A DNA stretch of 64,000 nucleotides from Bradyrhizobium sp. Ghvi (GTDB lineage: Bacteria; Pseudomonadota; Alphaproteobacteria; Rhizobiales; Xanthobacteraceae), in NCBI RefSeq assembly GCF_900115265.1, contig NZ_FOVU01000005.1, positions 310,001 through 374,000 on the forward strand, written 5' to 3'. This document shows positions 49,382 to 58,467 of this stretch, in pieces. Position numbers and translations under genes: made by a program. Each line of letters starts with the position of its first letter. Within the stretch, counting starts at the first letter, position 1. The notes under the pieces were generated by a model that was not told the origin of the DNA, did no database searches, and saw nothing but the letters and a program-made list of their open reading frames with translations.

Positions 49382-50764
49382 ATGAAGGAAGGCAATCCGA
49401 CGTGGATTTCTGACTGGCGCCCCGAAGATGAGGCGTTCTGGAATGCGGGCGGCAAGGTCGTCGCCCGGCGTAACCTGATCTGGTCGATCGTCGCCGAGCA
49501 TATCGGCTTTTCCGTCTGGCTGATTTGGAGCATCGTCGCGACCAAGCTGCCGCAGGCGGGCTTCCACTACTCGACCGACGAGCTGTTCCAGCTCGTGGCG
49601 GTGCCGGGACTGATCGGCGCCCTGATGCGCTTTCCCTACACCTTCGCCGTAACAACCTTCGGCGGCCGCAACTGGACCATTTTTAGCGCAGCCGTTCTGT
49701 TCATCCCGACGCTGTCTCTCGCCTATTTCGTGAGCCAGCCCGACACGCCGTTCTGGCTGATGCTGCTGATCGCTTCGTCCGCCGGTCTCGGTGGCGGCAA
49801 TTTCGCGTCCAGCATGACCAACATCTCCTTCTTCTTCCCTGACCGGATGAAGGGCTGGGCGCTCGGTCTCAACGCTGCCGGCGGCAACATCGGCGTCTCC
49901 AGCGTGCAGCTGCTGACGCCGATCCTGATGACGCTCGCCGTCATCAACCTGTTCCAGGCAGCGCCGGTCGGCGGCGTCTATCTCCAGAACGCCGGTCTGA
50001 TGTGGGTGTTGCCGATCGCGATCGCGGTGTTCGGTGCCGTGTTCTTCATGAACAACCTGACCTCGGCGAAGTCGTCGATCAAGAACCAGCTCGCCATCGT
50101 CAAGCGCAAGCACACCTGGATCATGGCCTTCATCTACATCGGAACGTTCGGCTCCTTCATCGGCTACTCCGCCGCGTTTCCGCTGCTGATCAAGACCCAG
50201 TTTCCGACGGTGACGATCTCGATCGCATTCCTCGGTCCGCTGGTCGGCTCGCTGTCGCGTCCGTTCGGTGGCTGGCTCGCCGACAAGCTCGGCGGGTCCA
50301 TCATCACCTTCTGGAATTTCATCGCGATGGCGGCGGCGACGATCGGCGTGCTCTACTTCGTCGGGCAGAAGGATTTCATCGGCTTCCTGTCGATGTTCCT
50401 GATCCTGTTCTTGACGACGGGCATCGGCAACGGATCGACCTACCGCATGATCCCCTCGATCTTCCGCGAAGAAAACCTGTTCAAGGTGCGCGGCAAGGGC
50501 GAGGCGGCACGCGTGCTGGCGCTGAAAACGGCGAGCATCGAGAGCGGTGCAGCTGTCGGCTTCATCGGCGCGATTGGTGCGGTCGGCGGCTATTTGATCC
50601 CGAGCAGCTTCGGCAAGTCGATCGCGCTGACCGGCGGTCCGCAGCTCGCGTTGGCCATCTTCCTCGCGTTCTACGCCGTCTGTCTCGCCATGACCTGGTG
50701 GTTCTACCTGCGTCGCAGCCCGCAGGGTGAAGGCGCGCCAAGCCTCGCCGAGGCGCGCGTCTGA
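49382..50764 (+). CDS. narK: Nitrate/nitrite transporter NarK
   Basis: A 460-residue NNP-family MFS transporter with about twelve helices. The MRFPYTFAVTTFGGRNW segment and the Gly-rich nitrate signatures in helix 5 (SSAGLGGGNFASSMTNISFF) and helix 11 (FLTTGIGNGSTYRMIP) identify a nitrate carrier. The name narK follows the Bradyrhizobium operon narK-bjgb-flp-nasC. It probably exports nitrite and/or imports nitrate. The ATG follows GAAAGGGACTATTTCCA. It is the first gene of the operon and has a sigma-54-like promoter plus a structured leader. Confidence 0.93.
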   Translation: MKEGNPTWISDWRPEDEAFWNAGGKVVARRNLIWSIVAEHIGFSVWLIWSIVATKLPQAGFHYSTDELFQLVAVPGLIGALMRFPYTFAVTTFGGRNWTIFSAAVLFIPTLSLAYFVSQPDTPFWLMLLIASSAGLGGGNFASSMTNISFFFPDRMKGWALGLNAAGGNIGVSSVQLLTPILMTLAVINLFQAAPVGGVYLQNAGLMWVLPIAIAVFGAVFFMNNLTSAKSSIKNQLAIVKRKHTWIMAFIYIGTFGSFIGYSAAFPLLIKTQFPTVTISIAFLGPLVGSLSRPFGGWLADKLGGSIITFWNFIAMAAATIGVLYFVGQKDFIGFLSMFLILFLTTGIGNGSTYRMIPSIFREENLFKVRGKGEAARVLALKTASIESGAAVGFIGAIGAVGGYLIPSSFGKSIALTGGPQLALAIFLAFYAVCLAMTWWFYLRRSPQGEGAPSLAEARV

Positions 50765-50781
50765 CATCTGGCACGAAAATC

Positions 50782-50807
50782 ACCTCTTCCCGTACGCGGG
50801 GAGAGGT
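50782..50807. repeat. Small palindrome between narK and bjgb
   Basis: ACCTCT and AGAGGT flank CCCGTACGCGGG in a compact stem, related to the hairpins at 462 and 59672. Placed inside an operon, it may stabilise or partly terminate the narK transcript. Confidence 0.55.
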
Positions 50808-50887
50808 TCGCTCTGATGACGTTTGACCCATGAACTTTTTCCGCAACGGCGCGGACGAAGACAGACCGAAACAGACAGGACAACATC

Positions 50888-51316
50888 ATGACTCCTCAGC
50901 AGATCGCCCTCGTGCAGCAGAGCTTTTCCAAGGTCGCACCGATTTCAGAGGCAGCCTCCCAGCTGTTCTACGACCGCTTGTTCGAGGTCGCCCCGTCCGT
51001 GCGCGCGATGTTTCCGCAGGACATGACCGAGCAGCGCAAGAAGCTGATGGGCATGCTCGCCGCCGTGGTCAGCGGCCTGTCGAATCTCGAAACGATTCTT
51101 CCCGCGGCCTCCGCGCTGGCCAAACGTCACGTCGCTTACGGCGCCAAGGCCGAGCACTATCCCGTGGTCGGCGCGACCTTGCTCTGGACCCTGGAGAAGG
51201 GCCTTGGCGAGGCCTGGACGCCCGAGCTCGCCACCGCCTGGACCGACGCCTATGGCGTGCTATCCGGCTACATGATTTCCGAGGCCTACGGCCCACAGGC
51301 GCAGGCCGCCGAATAG
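50888..51316 (+). CDS. bjgb: Single-domain haemoglobin Bjgb
   Basis: A 142-residue globin like the haem domain of flavohaemoglobins but without reductase domains. The proximal haem ligand is His81 (AKRHVAYG), the CD-corner phenylalanine is Phe42 (AMFPQD), and the distal region starts MTPQQIALVQQSFSKV. It binds and converts NO produced as a by-product of nitrate reduction; the adjacent flavoprotein Flp supplies electrons. Length and order are exactly those of Bjgb described in Bradyrhizobium. Confidence 0.95.
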   Translation: MTPQQIALVQQSFSKVAPISEAASQLFYDRLFEVAPSVRAMFPQDMTEQRKKLMGMLAAVVSGLSNLETILPAASALAKRHVAYGAKAEHYPVVGATLLWTLEKGLGEAWTPELATAWTDAYGVLSGYMISEAYGPQAQAAE

Positions 51317-51326
51317 GAGATGTCTC

Positions 51327-52544
51327 GTGAGTGAGCCCCTCGTCATCGTCGGTAACGGTATGGCGGCAGCGCGTCTGGTCGATGAACTCGCCAAGACCGC
51401 ACTCGGCCGCTACGCGGTTGCCGTTATCGGCGATGAACCTCGGCTCGCTTACAACAGAGTGCTGCTCTCCTCCGTGCTGGCCGGCGAGACCGGCTCGCAC
51501 GAGATCGAACTGCGACCGGCGGACTGGTGGCGCCATCGCGGGGTCACCGTTCGCTACGGCTATCGCGTCACCGAGATCGACACCGGCCGCCGCGAGCTCA
51601 AGATCGAGGGCGAGGAGAGCGTTGAATACTCCAAGCTCGTGCTCGCCACAGGATCGACGCCGTTGCGGCTCAACGTGCCGGGCGCTGATCTCTCCGGCGT
51701 GCACACCTTCCGTGACAGCCGCGACGTCGATTTGCTGCTGACGCTCGCAGCCGCCAGGAAGCGCGTCGTCGTGGTCGGCGGCGGCCTGCTCGGCCTCGAG
51801 GCGGCCTATGGCCTGGCCAAGGCCGGCGCGCCGGTGACACTGCTGCATCTGATGGACCGGCTGATGGAGCGCCAGCTCGATCTGCCGGCCGCCGAGCTGC
51901 TCAAGACGCTGGTGGAGCGCAAGGGCATCCGAATCCTGCTCAACGCTTCGACTGCGCGGATTCACGGCGAGGGCCATGTCGAAGCCGTCGAGCTCGCCGA
52001 CGGCAGCTGCATCGAAGCCGATGCGGTGATCTTCGCCGCCGGCATCAAACCCAACGTGGCGCTCGCCAAGGACGCCGGCATCGCCGTCAACCGCGGCATC
52101 GTCGTCAACGACGTGATGCAGACGGCGTTGCCCGATATCTTCGCGCTCGGCGAATGTGCCGAGCATCGCGGCACTTGCTATGGCCTGGTCGAACCCGCCT
52201 ATGAGCAGGCGCGTGTGCTGGCGCGGCATCTTGCCGGCCGTTCCGCGGCGTATCAGGGCAGCATCGTCTCGACCAATCTGAAGGTGTCCGGCGTCAGCGT
52301 GTTCTCCGCCGGCGACTTCACGGGCGGCGACGGCAGCGAGAGCCTCGTTCTCACCGATCGCAGGCGCGGCACCTACAAGAAGCTCGTCATTGCCGACGGC
52401 CGGCTCACCGGGGCCGTGTTGATCGGCGATACTGTCGATGCGCTCTGGTATCTCGAGCTGATCCGCAATCGCGAGAAGGTCGCTGCGATCCGCACCGACA
52501 TGATGTTCGGCCGCGCGCTGGCGCTTCCGTCCAGGGCGGCTTGA
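51327..52544 (+). CDS. flp: FAD-dependent NAD(P)H oxidoreductase Flp
   Basis: A 405-residue flavoprotein with two Rossmann motifs: GNGMAAARLV near residue 8 for FAD and VVVGGGLLGLEAAYGL near 150 for NAD(P)H. The later GIVVNDVMQTALPDIFALGE segment matches nitrite-reductase-like and rubredoxin-reductase-like proteins. It transfers electrons to the nitrate reductase NasC and to Bjgb. The GTG start follows AGGAGATGTCTC and is 10 bases after bjgb; its stop lies 14 bases before the nasC ATG. Confidence 0.92.
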   Translation: MSEPLVIVGNGMAAARLVDELAKTALGRYAVAVIGDEPRLAYNRVLLSSVLAGETGSHEIELRPADWWRHRGVTVRYGYRVTEIDTGRRELKIEGEESVEYSKLVLATGSTPLRLNVPGADLSGVHTFRDSRDVDLLLTLAAARKRVVVVGGGLLGLEAAYGLAKAGAPVTLLHLMDRLMERQLDLPAAELLKTLVERKGIRILLNASTARIHGEGHVEAVELADGSCIEADAVIFAAGIKPNVALAKDAGIAVNRGIVVNDVMQTALPDIFALGECAEHRGTCYGLVEPAYEQARVLARHLAGRSAAYQGSIVSTNLKVSGVSVFSAGDFTGGDGSESLVLTDRRRGTYKKLVIADGRLTGAVLIGDTVDALWYLELIRNREKVAAIRTDMMFGRALALPSRAA

Positions 52545-52558
52545 TAAGGCAGTTTGAA

Positions 52559-55261
52559 ATGACGGCAATCGATCCGACGCTCCGCGCTATCAGAACGACG
52601 TGTCCCTATTGCGGCGTCGGCTGCGGCGTGCTGGCGACGCCCGACGGCATGGGCGGGGCGGCGATCGCGGGCGACCCCGACCATCCCGCCAATTTTGGCC
52701 GGCTCTGCTCCAAGGGCTCCGCGCTCGGGGAAACCGTCGGGCTGGAAAATCGTCTGCTCTATCCGATGATCCGCTGCAAGGGCGTGCTGGAACGCGTCGC
52801 CTGGAGCGATGCGCTCGACCATGTCGCTCACCGCATGCAGCACATCGTGGCGCGCGACGGCGCCGACGCGGTCGCGTTCTATCTCTCCGGCCAGCTCCTG
52901 ACCGAGGATTACTACGTTGCCAACAAGCTCATGAAGGGCTTTGTCGGCACCGCTAACGTCGATACCAATTCGCGGCTGTGCATGTCGTCCTCGGTCGCCG
53001 GCCATCGCCGCGCCTTCGGCGCCGATACCGTGCCCGGCTGCTATGAGGATCTCGACCAGGCCGATCTGCTCGTCTTCGTCGGCTCGAACGCCGCCTGGTG
53101 CCATCCGGTGCTGTTCCAGCGCATGCTGAAGAACCGTAGGGAGCGCGGCGCGCGCATGATCGTGATCGATCCGCGCCGCACCGACACCGCTGATGACGTC
53201 GAGCTGTTTCTCGGCCTCAAGGCCGGCACCGACACCGCGCTGTTCTCCGGCCTGTTCGTCCATCTCGCCGACAACGGCGCGCTCGACCGGGACTACATCG
53301 CGCAAAACACCTCAGGCTTCGATGATGCGCTGGCGCGCGCACGCAACATCGCCGGCAGCATCACCGCGACCGCGCTGGCCACGGGCCTGTCCGAGCAGGA
53401 CGTCGCCACCTTCTTCAAGATCTTCCGTGACACCGAGAAGGTCGTCACGCTCTATTCGCAAGGGGTCAACCAGTCGGCGCAGGGCACCGACAAGGTCAAC
53501 GCGATCCTGAACTGCCATCTCGCCACGGGGCGCATCGGCAAGCCAGGGGCTTCGCCGTTCTCGCTGACCGGCCAGCCCAACGCGATGGGCGGCCGCGAGG
53601 TCGGGGGGCTCGCCAACATGCTCGCTGCCCATATGGGCTTTACACCGCCCGACATTGATCGCGTGCGTCGGTTCTGGAAGGCGCCGCGCATTGCCACCCA
53701 TGAAGGGTTGAAGGCCGTGCAGCTGTTCGAGGCGATCAACCGCGGCGAGATCAAGGCGCTGTGGGTAATGGGTACCAACCCCGCGGTCTCGCTGCCCGAC
53801 GCGGACATGGTCCGCGATGCCATGAAGAAGCTCGAGCTGTTCGTGGTCTCCGAGAACGTGCTCTCCAACGATACAGTCGAGGCCGGCCCGCACGTGCTGC
53901 TGCCCGCGCTCGCCTGGGGCGAAAAGTCCGGCACCGTGACCAACTCCGAGCGCCGCATCTCGCGCCAGCGCTCGTTCTTGCCGGCACCAGGCGAGGCACG
54001 GCCGGACTGGTGGATCCTCAGCGAGACTGCCAAGCGTCTCGGCTTCGGCGATAGCTTCAACTACAAATCCGCCGCCGAGATCTTCCGCGAGCATGCTGCG
54101 CTCTCGGCGTTCGAGAACGGCGGCAGCCGCGACTTCGACATCGGCGCGCTGACTTCGCTGTCCGACGACGCCTTCGATGCGCTGAAGCCGATACAATGGC
54201 CGGCGCGCGAAGGCGAGGCGCCTGGCGAGCGCTTCTTTGCCGAGGGCGGCTTCTACACCAATGACGGCAAGGGCCGCTTCGTCGCGCCGGAGGTGCCGGC
54301 GCTGCGCAGCGAGACCGGCGCTTCGCGTCCGCTGCGGTTGAACACGGGGCGCATCCGCGACCAGTGGCACACCATGACGCGTACGGGCTTGAGCCAGCGG
54401 CTGGGTGCGCATCTGCCGGAACCCTTTGTCGAGATCCACCCTGACGACGCCAGCAAATACGGCATCGTTCATGACGGCTATGCCCGCGTCACCACCGATT
54501 ACGGCCAGTGTGTCCTGAAGGTCGTCGTGAGCGAAGGCCAGCAGCGCGGCGCGCTGTTCGTGCCGATCCACTGGAGCGCGATGAACAGCTCGCACGGCCG
54601 CGTCGGCGCGCTGGTGCAGTCCTTCACCGATCCGTTCTCGGGCCAGCCGGAGTCGAAGGCAACGCCGGCCGCGATCGCTTCTTACGAATTCGTCTTCCGC
54701 GGTTTTGCGCTGTCCCGCAAACAGCTCGACCTGCCGCAAAACCTGTTGTGGACCCGCGTTACGGTCACTGGCGGTTTCGGCTATCTCTTCGCCGACAATG
54801 CGGATCTGTCGCGCTGGCCGGCGTGGCTCGATGGTGTCGCCGGCGAGGACGTCGCCGACTATCGCGATTTCGGCGGCGGCGTCTATCGCGCGGCCTCGTT
54901 TTCGGGCGATCGTATCGAGACCTGCCTGTTCGTCGGCCCCGGACATGATGCCGGCGACTGGGAGGTGGTGAAGAGCCTGTTCGCGGCCGACCACGTCACC
55001 GACGATCAGCGCCGCATGTTGTTGTCAGGTAAGTCCAGCGAGGATGCCGCCTCGACCGGCCCGATCGTCTGCGCCTGCTTCGGCGTCGGTCGCGGCACCA
55101 TCTGCGATACTATCGCGGGCGGTGCGCGCAGCGCCGCCGAGATCGGCGCAAAGCTCAAGGCCGGCACCAATTGCGGCTCCTGCATCCCCGAGCTGAAGCG
55201 GCTGATCGCGACGACGGACGTGCCCGCGAAGCAGGCCAAGGTCGCAAACGCGGCGGGGTAG
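52559..55261 (+). CDS. nasC: Assimilatory nitrate reductase catalytic subunit
   Basis: A 900-residue molybdopterin oxidoreductase. The N-terminal [4Fe-4S] site uses Cys15, Cys18, Cys22 and the cysteine in GRLCSKGSALG. The Mo ligand cysteine is in DTNSRLCMSSSVAGH. A C-terminal BFD-like [2Fe-2S] domain (about 830-890, CACFGVGRG and NCGSCIPELKRL) lets it accept electrons from Flp. It reduces nitrate to nitrite in the cytoplasm with bis-MGD cofactor. The ATG at 52559 is preferred to a TTG at 52541 that overlaps flp. It ends the narK operon. Confidence 0.95.
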   Translation: MTAIDPTLRAIRTTCPYCGVGCGVLATPDGMGGAAIAGDPDHPANFGRLCSKGSALGETVGLENRLLYPMIRCKGVLERVAWSDALDHVAHRMQHIVARDGADAVAFYLSGQLLTEDYYVANKLMKGFVGTANVDTNSRLCMSSSVAGHRRAFGADTVPGCYEDLDQADLLVFVGSNAAWCHPVLFQRMLKNRRERGARMIVIDPRRTDTADDVELFLGLKAGTDTALFSGLFVHLADNGALDRDYIAQNTSGFDDALARARNIAGSITATALATGLSEQDVATFFKIFRDTEKVVTLYSQGVNQSAQGTDKVNAILNCHLATGRIGKPGASPFSLTGQPNAMGGREVGGLANMLAAHMGFTPPDIDRVRRFWKAPRIATHEGLKAVQLFEAINRGEIKALWVMGTNPAVSLPDADMVRDAMKKLELFVVSENVLSNDTVEAGPHVLLPALAWGEKSGTVTNSERRISRQRSFLPAPGEARPDWWILSETAKRLGFGDSFNYKSAAEIFREHAALSAFENGGSRDFDIGALTSLSDDAFDALKPIQWPAREGEAPGERFFAEGGFYTNDGKGRFVAPEVPALRSETGASRPLRLNTGRIRDQWHTMTRTGLSQRLGAHLPEPFVEIHPDDASKYGIVHDGYARVTTDYGQCVLKVVVSEGQQRGALFVPIHWSAMNSSHGRVGALVQSFTDPFSGQPESKATPAAIASYEFVFRGFALSRKQLDLPQNLLWTRVTVTGGFGYLFADNADLSRWPAWLDGVAGEDVADYRDFGGGVYRAASFSGDRIETCLFVGPGHDAGDWEVVKSLFAADHVTDDQRRMLLSGKSSEDAASTGPIVCACFGVGRGTICDTIAGGARSAAEIGAKLKAGTNCGSCIPELKRLIATTDVPAKQAKVANAAG

Positions 55262-55293
55262 GCCGACATTCTCCCGCTGCGCCGCATCCTCCG

Positions 55294-55396
55294 CTGTCAT
55301 CGCCCGGCTTGCCGCCTTCGCTGAAGCTTCGGCGGGCCGAGCACCCCCGTGGGCCTTGGCGAAGCCTTGGCGTAGCCGGGTCGCGGGGAATGACAG
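55294..55396. repeat. Intergenic repeat with terminal inverted repeats
   Basis: CTGTCAT...CCCGGCT on the left and AGCCGGG...ATGACAG on the right enclose short repeats such as GCCTTGGCGAAGCCTTGGCG. The layout resembles intergenic palindromes at 22475 and 32409. It lies between nasC and the SMP-30 gene and has no coding potential. Confidence 0.6.
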
Positions 55397-55491
55397 TGAG
55401 GGCGAAGTGCCATGCGTCCGCCCCAATCGACCTGTCCGCGACAGTGTCCTATGCTGCCGCGCGCTCCCCCTCAATAATCACAACAAATATA

Positions 55492-56394
55492 ATGTACCTG
55501 GAAACGCCACCGCGCCTGATCGAAACCACGATCTTCTCAGCCATGCCCGACACTTTCCGCCGCAAGGGCGTGCGGACGGATTGGGCCGACGCCAACCGGC
55601 CGGGTGTGCCGACCGACAGCTTTGTTGAAGGGCCGTCATTCGACAAGGACGGTAATCTCTACATCGTCGACATTCCCTTCGGCCGGATCTTTCGTATCGC
55701 GCCCGGTGGTGCGTGGTCGCTCGTGATCGAATACGAGGGCTGGCCGAACGGGCTGAAGATTGCAGCCGACGGCCGCATTCTGGTCGCCGACTATATGCAT
55801 GGCATCATGGAGCTCGACGCCAAGGCCGGCCGCATCAAGCCGATCCTGACGTCGCGCAATTCGGAATCGTTTCGAGGCTGCAATGATCTGCATCTCGGCT
55901 CCAACGGCGACATCTTCTTTACCGACCAGGGCCAGACCGGCCTGCACGATCCGAGCGGGCGCGTCTACCGGCTGACGCCGAACGGCCGGCTCGAATGCCT
56001 GATCAGTACCGGCGTCAGCCCGAATGGCCTGGTGCTCGATCCGACCGAGACTGTGCTGTTTGTTGCCATGACGCGCGACAATGCAGTGTGGCGGCTGCCG
56101 TTCATGCGAGACGGCACGGTGTCCAAGGTCGGCCGGTTCTGTTCGCTGTTCGGCACTTCGGGTCCCGATGGCCTGACGATGGATATGAAGGGCCGTCTGT
56201 TCGTCGGCCATGCCTCGCTCGGCCACGTCTTCGTGTTCGCGCCAAACGGGGAATTGATTGCGCGGATCAAGTCCTGCGCCGGGCCGAACTGCACCAATGT
56301 CGCCATCGGTGGCGCGAACAGAGATCGGCTCTATATCACGGAATCGGCGACCGGCAGTATCCTGGTCGCCGATATCAGCGGATTGAACTCTTGA
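55492..56394 (+). CDS. SMP-30/gluconolactonase-like beta-propeller protein
   Basis: A 300-residue six-bladed beta-propeller of the SMP-30/gluconolactonase/LRE family. Metal-binding residues are in VEGPSFDKDGNLYIVDIPFG (Glu), the NDLHLGSNGDIFFTDQG segment (Asn, Asp) and SPNGLVLDPTETVLFVA (Asn). It would hydrolyse a lactone or a similar ester with a divalent metal. The ATG at 55492 is the first with family homology, though no strong ribosome site is seen. The aldo/keto reductase gene follows after 48 bases and may be co-transcribed. Confidence 0.83.
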   Translation: MYLETPPRLIETTIFSAMPDTFRRKGVRTDWADANRPGVPTDSFVEGPSFDKDGNLYIVDIPFGRIFRIAPGGAWSLVIEYEGWPNGLKIAADGRILVADYMHGIMELDAKAGRIKPILTSRNSESFRGCNDLHLGSNGDIFFTDQGQTGLHDPSGRVYRLTPNGRLECLISTGVSPNGLVLDPTETVLFVAMTRDNAVWRLPFMRDGTVSKVGRFCSLFGTSGPDGLTMDMKGRLFVGHASLGHVFVFAPNGELIARIKSCAGPNCTNVAIGGANRDRLYITESATGSILVADISGLNS

Positions 56395-56442
56395 GCTCGA
56401 TGGCGGTTTGCCTGACTTGAATGAGCTGCATTGGAGACAAGC

Positions 56443-57282
56443 ATGAACAGGCATCCCTTCGGCAAGACCGGCGCCAACGTCTCCGTGATCGGGCAGGGCA
56501 CCTGGTATCTCGACCACGGTGATCGCAAGCGCGCGATCGCCGCGCTTCAGCGCGGGCTCGATCTCGGCATGACCCATATCGACACCGCCGAGATGTATGG
56601 CGATGCCGAGCTCGTCATTGCCGATGCCATCGCGGGGCGCCGCGACAAGGCGTTCCTCGTCTCGAAAGTACTGCCGAGCAATGCCTCGCGCCGCGGCACC
56701 ATCACGGCCTGCGAGCGTTCGCTGAAGCGGCTGAAGACAGATCGGTTGGATTGCTATCTGCTGCACTGGCGTGGGGCGTATGCGCTCGAGGACACCGTGG
56801 CTGCCTTCGAGGAGCTGGTGACATCAGGCAAGATCAAGTCGTGGGGAGTCTCGAATTTCGACGCCGACGATCTCGACGAAATTCTCGCGGTTTCAGGCGA
56901 GGGCAAGATCGCCTGCAATCAGGTGCTCTATCATCTCAGGGAACGCGCGATCGAGCATGCGGTGATCCCGTGGTGCGAGCGGCATGGCGTTTCGGTCGTC
57001 GCCTATTCGCCGTTCGGGCACGATGATTTTCCCGACGAGCGCAGCAAAGGTGGCTCCGTACTGGCGCGCATCGCACAGGCGCGTCGCGCGACGCCGCGTC
57101 AGGTCGCGCTGAGCTTCCTCACCCGTGCGACTACGGTGTTCGCGATCCCGAAGGCGTCGTCCGCGGAACATGCCGGCGAAAATGCGGCCGCCGGTGATCT
57201 CGCGCTGACGAAAGAAGAGATTTCGGCGCTGGATGCGGCGTTTCCGCGCGGTCCGAAGCCGCGCAGCCTGCCCATGCTGTAA
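56443..57282 (+). CDS. Aldo/keto reductase
   Basis: A 279-residue (beta/alpha)8 NADPH-dependent oxidoreductase. The catalytic set is Asp and Tyr in DTAEMYGDAE, Lys in FLVSKVLPSN and His in YLLHWRGAY. The cofactor-binding end includes TVFAIPKASS. It reduces aldehydes or ketones, or oxidises the corresponding alcohols, substrate unknown. The ATG at 56443 follows GGAGACAAGC; the upstream TTG is not needed. It lies 48 bases after the SMP-30 gene, hinting at a sugar-lactone pathway. Confidence 0.87.
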   Translation: MNRHPFGKTGANVSVIGQGTWYLDHGDRKRAIAALQRGLDLGMTHIDTAEMYGDAELVIADAIAGRRDKAFLVSKVLPSNASRRGTITACERSLKRLKTDRLDCYLLHWRGAYALEDTVAAFEELVTSGKIKSWGVSNFDADDLDEILAVSGEGKIACNQVLYHLRERAIEHAVIPWCERHGVSVVAYSPFGHDDFPDERSKGGSVLARIAQARRATPRQVALSFLTRATTVFAIPKASSAEHAGENAAAGDLALTKEEISALDAAFPRGPKPRSLPML

Positions 57283-57292
57283 TGCACAAAGC

Positions 57293-57305
57293 CCATTATT
57301 AATGG
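57293..57305. promoter_or_regulatory. Small palindrome upstream of the DMT transporter gene
   Basis: CCATTA-T-TAATGG is a perfect 13-base palindrome, lying 10 bases after the aldo/keto reductase stop. It may be an operator for the DMT transporter gene or a weak terminator; no assigned regulator. Confidence 0.3.
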
Positions 57306-57468
57306 AGTATTGACGCGCGCGGATGTGAGCGCATATCGGCATCCTGTTTTCGGAAGTTGTGAACGCGGCACATTTGGCGTTTTTTACTGACGTTCTCGAT
57401 TCGCATTTTGCCGGGTTCCCACAGTGACACCGCCGCCCGCCGCAGCCGCAAGGCTCGACAGTATTCCC

Positions 57469-58410
57469 ATGCCCGTGTCGGAGAAGAAGCAGGAGGCTCG
57501 CCGTGCGCCTGCGCGCGTCGATCATCCCTTCAAGGGCATTGCATTGGTGTTGCTGTCGACGGTGTTTCTCGGCACCTCCGATGTCACCGCGAAATATCTT
57601 TCCGCCAGCCTGCCCTCGATCGAGATCACCTGGATCCGCTTCGTCACCTTCGCGCTGATGTTCACGCCGGTGATGCTGCCGGGCTCGCCTCTGCAGGCGA
57701 TGCGCACCGGGCGTCTTGGCCTGCAGTTAATGCGCGGCGCGGCCCTGCTCGGCTCCTCCTTGTTCTTCATCACCGGCCTGCGGTTCCTTCCCATCGCGGA
57801 GGCGTCCGCCACCGGTTTCGTCTCGCCGCTGTTCGTCACCGCGCTGTCGATCATCTTCCTGAGCGAGAAGGTCGGCATGCGTCGCTGGATCGCGACCGCG
57901 ATAGGTCTCTTCGGCGTGCTGATCATCCTGCGGCCGGGCTCGAGTGCATTTCACGTCGCCGCGTTCTTCCCGATCGTTTCGGCGTTCTGCTGGGCCGCGG
58001 CGCTGATCCTGACGCGCATGATGAGCGGTCGCGAAGCCGTGCTCACCACCATGGCCTATTCCGCGCTGACAGGTGTGGCCATTCTCTCTCTGATGGTGCC
58101 GTTCGTCTGGGTTACGCCGAGCTGGACCGCGATCGGGCTTGGCATCGTGATCGGGGTAGCCTCCACCGTCGGCCAGTGGATCATCGTGCTGGCGTATCGC
58201 TACGGGGATGCCTCGGTCCTGGCGCCGTTCTCCTACACGCAGCTGCTGTGGGTCAGCATCCTGGGCTTCTTCCTGTTCGGCGAGGTGCCTGACGTCTGGA
58301 CCGTCACGGGCGCAGCTTTCATCGTCGCCAGCGGCCTCTACATCGCCCATCGCGAGCGCGTTCGCCGGGCCCAGCTCTTGGCCCTGGAAGAGCGTTCCCC
58401 GAACCCCTGA
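57469..58410 (+). CDS. EamA/DMT-family transporter
   Basis: A 313-residue membrane protein with ten predicted helices and two EamA repeats (about 20-150 and 170-300). The TWIRFVTFALMFTPVML and GFVSPLFVTALSIIFLSEKVG stretches are typical. It probably exports metabolites such as amino acids or nucleosides. The start is uncertain: the ATG at 57469 has only AAGG about 15 bases upstream, and a GTG at 57424 would add 15 residues. The gene is separated from the aldo/keto reductase by about 190 bases. Confidence 0.8.
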   Translation: MPVSEKKQEARRAPARVDHPFKGIALVLLSTVFLGTSDVTAKYLSASLPSIEITWIRFVTFALMFTPVMLPGSPLQAMRTGRLGLQLMRGAALLGSSLFFITGLRFLPIAEASATGFVSPLFVTALSIIFLSEKVGMRRWIATAIGLFGVLIILRPGSSAFHVAAFFPIVSAFCWAAALILTRMMSGREAVLTTMAYSALTGVAILSLMVPFVWVTPSWTAIGLGIVIGVASTVGQWIIVLAYRYGDASVLAPFSYTQLLWVSILGFFLFGEVPDVWTVTGAAFIVASGLYIAHRERVRRAQLLALEERSPNP

Positions 58411-58467
58411 CGCAAGTCTGCCGTCCCGCTTCGTGCTATCAACGCTCCAAAGGATCGGAGGAGCCGG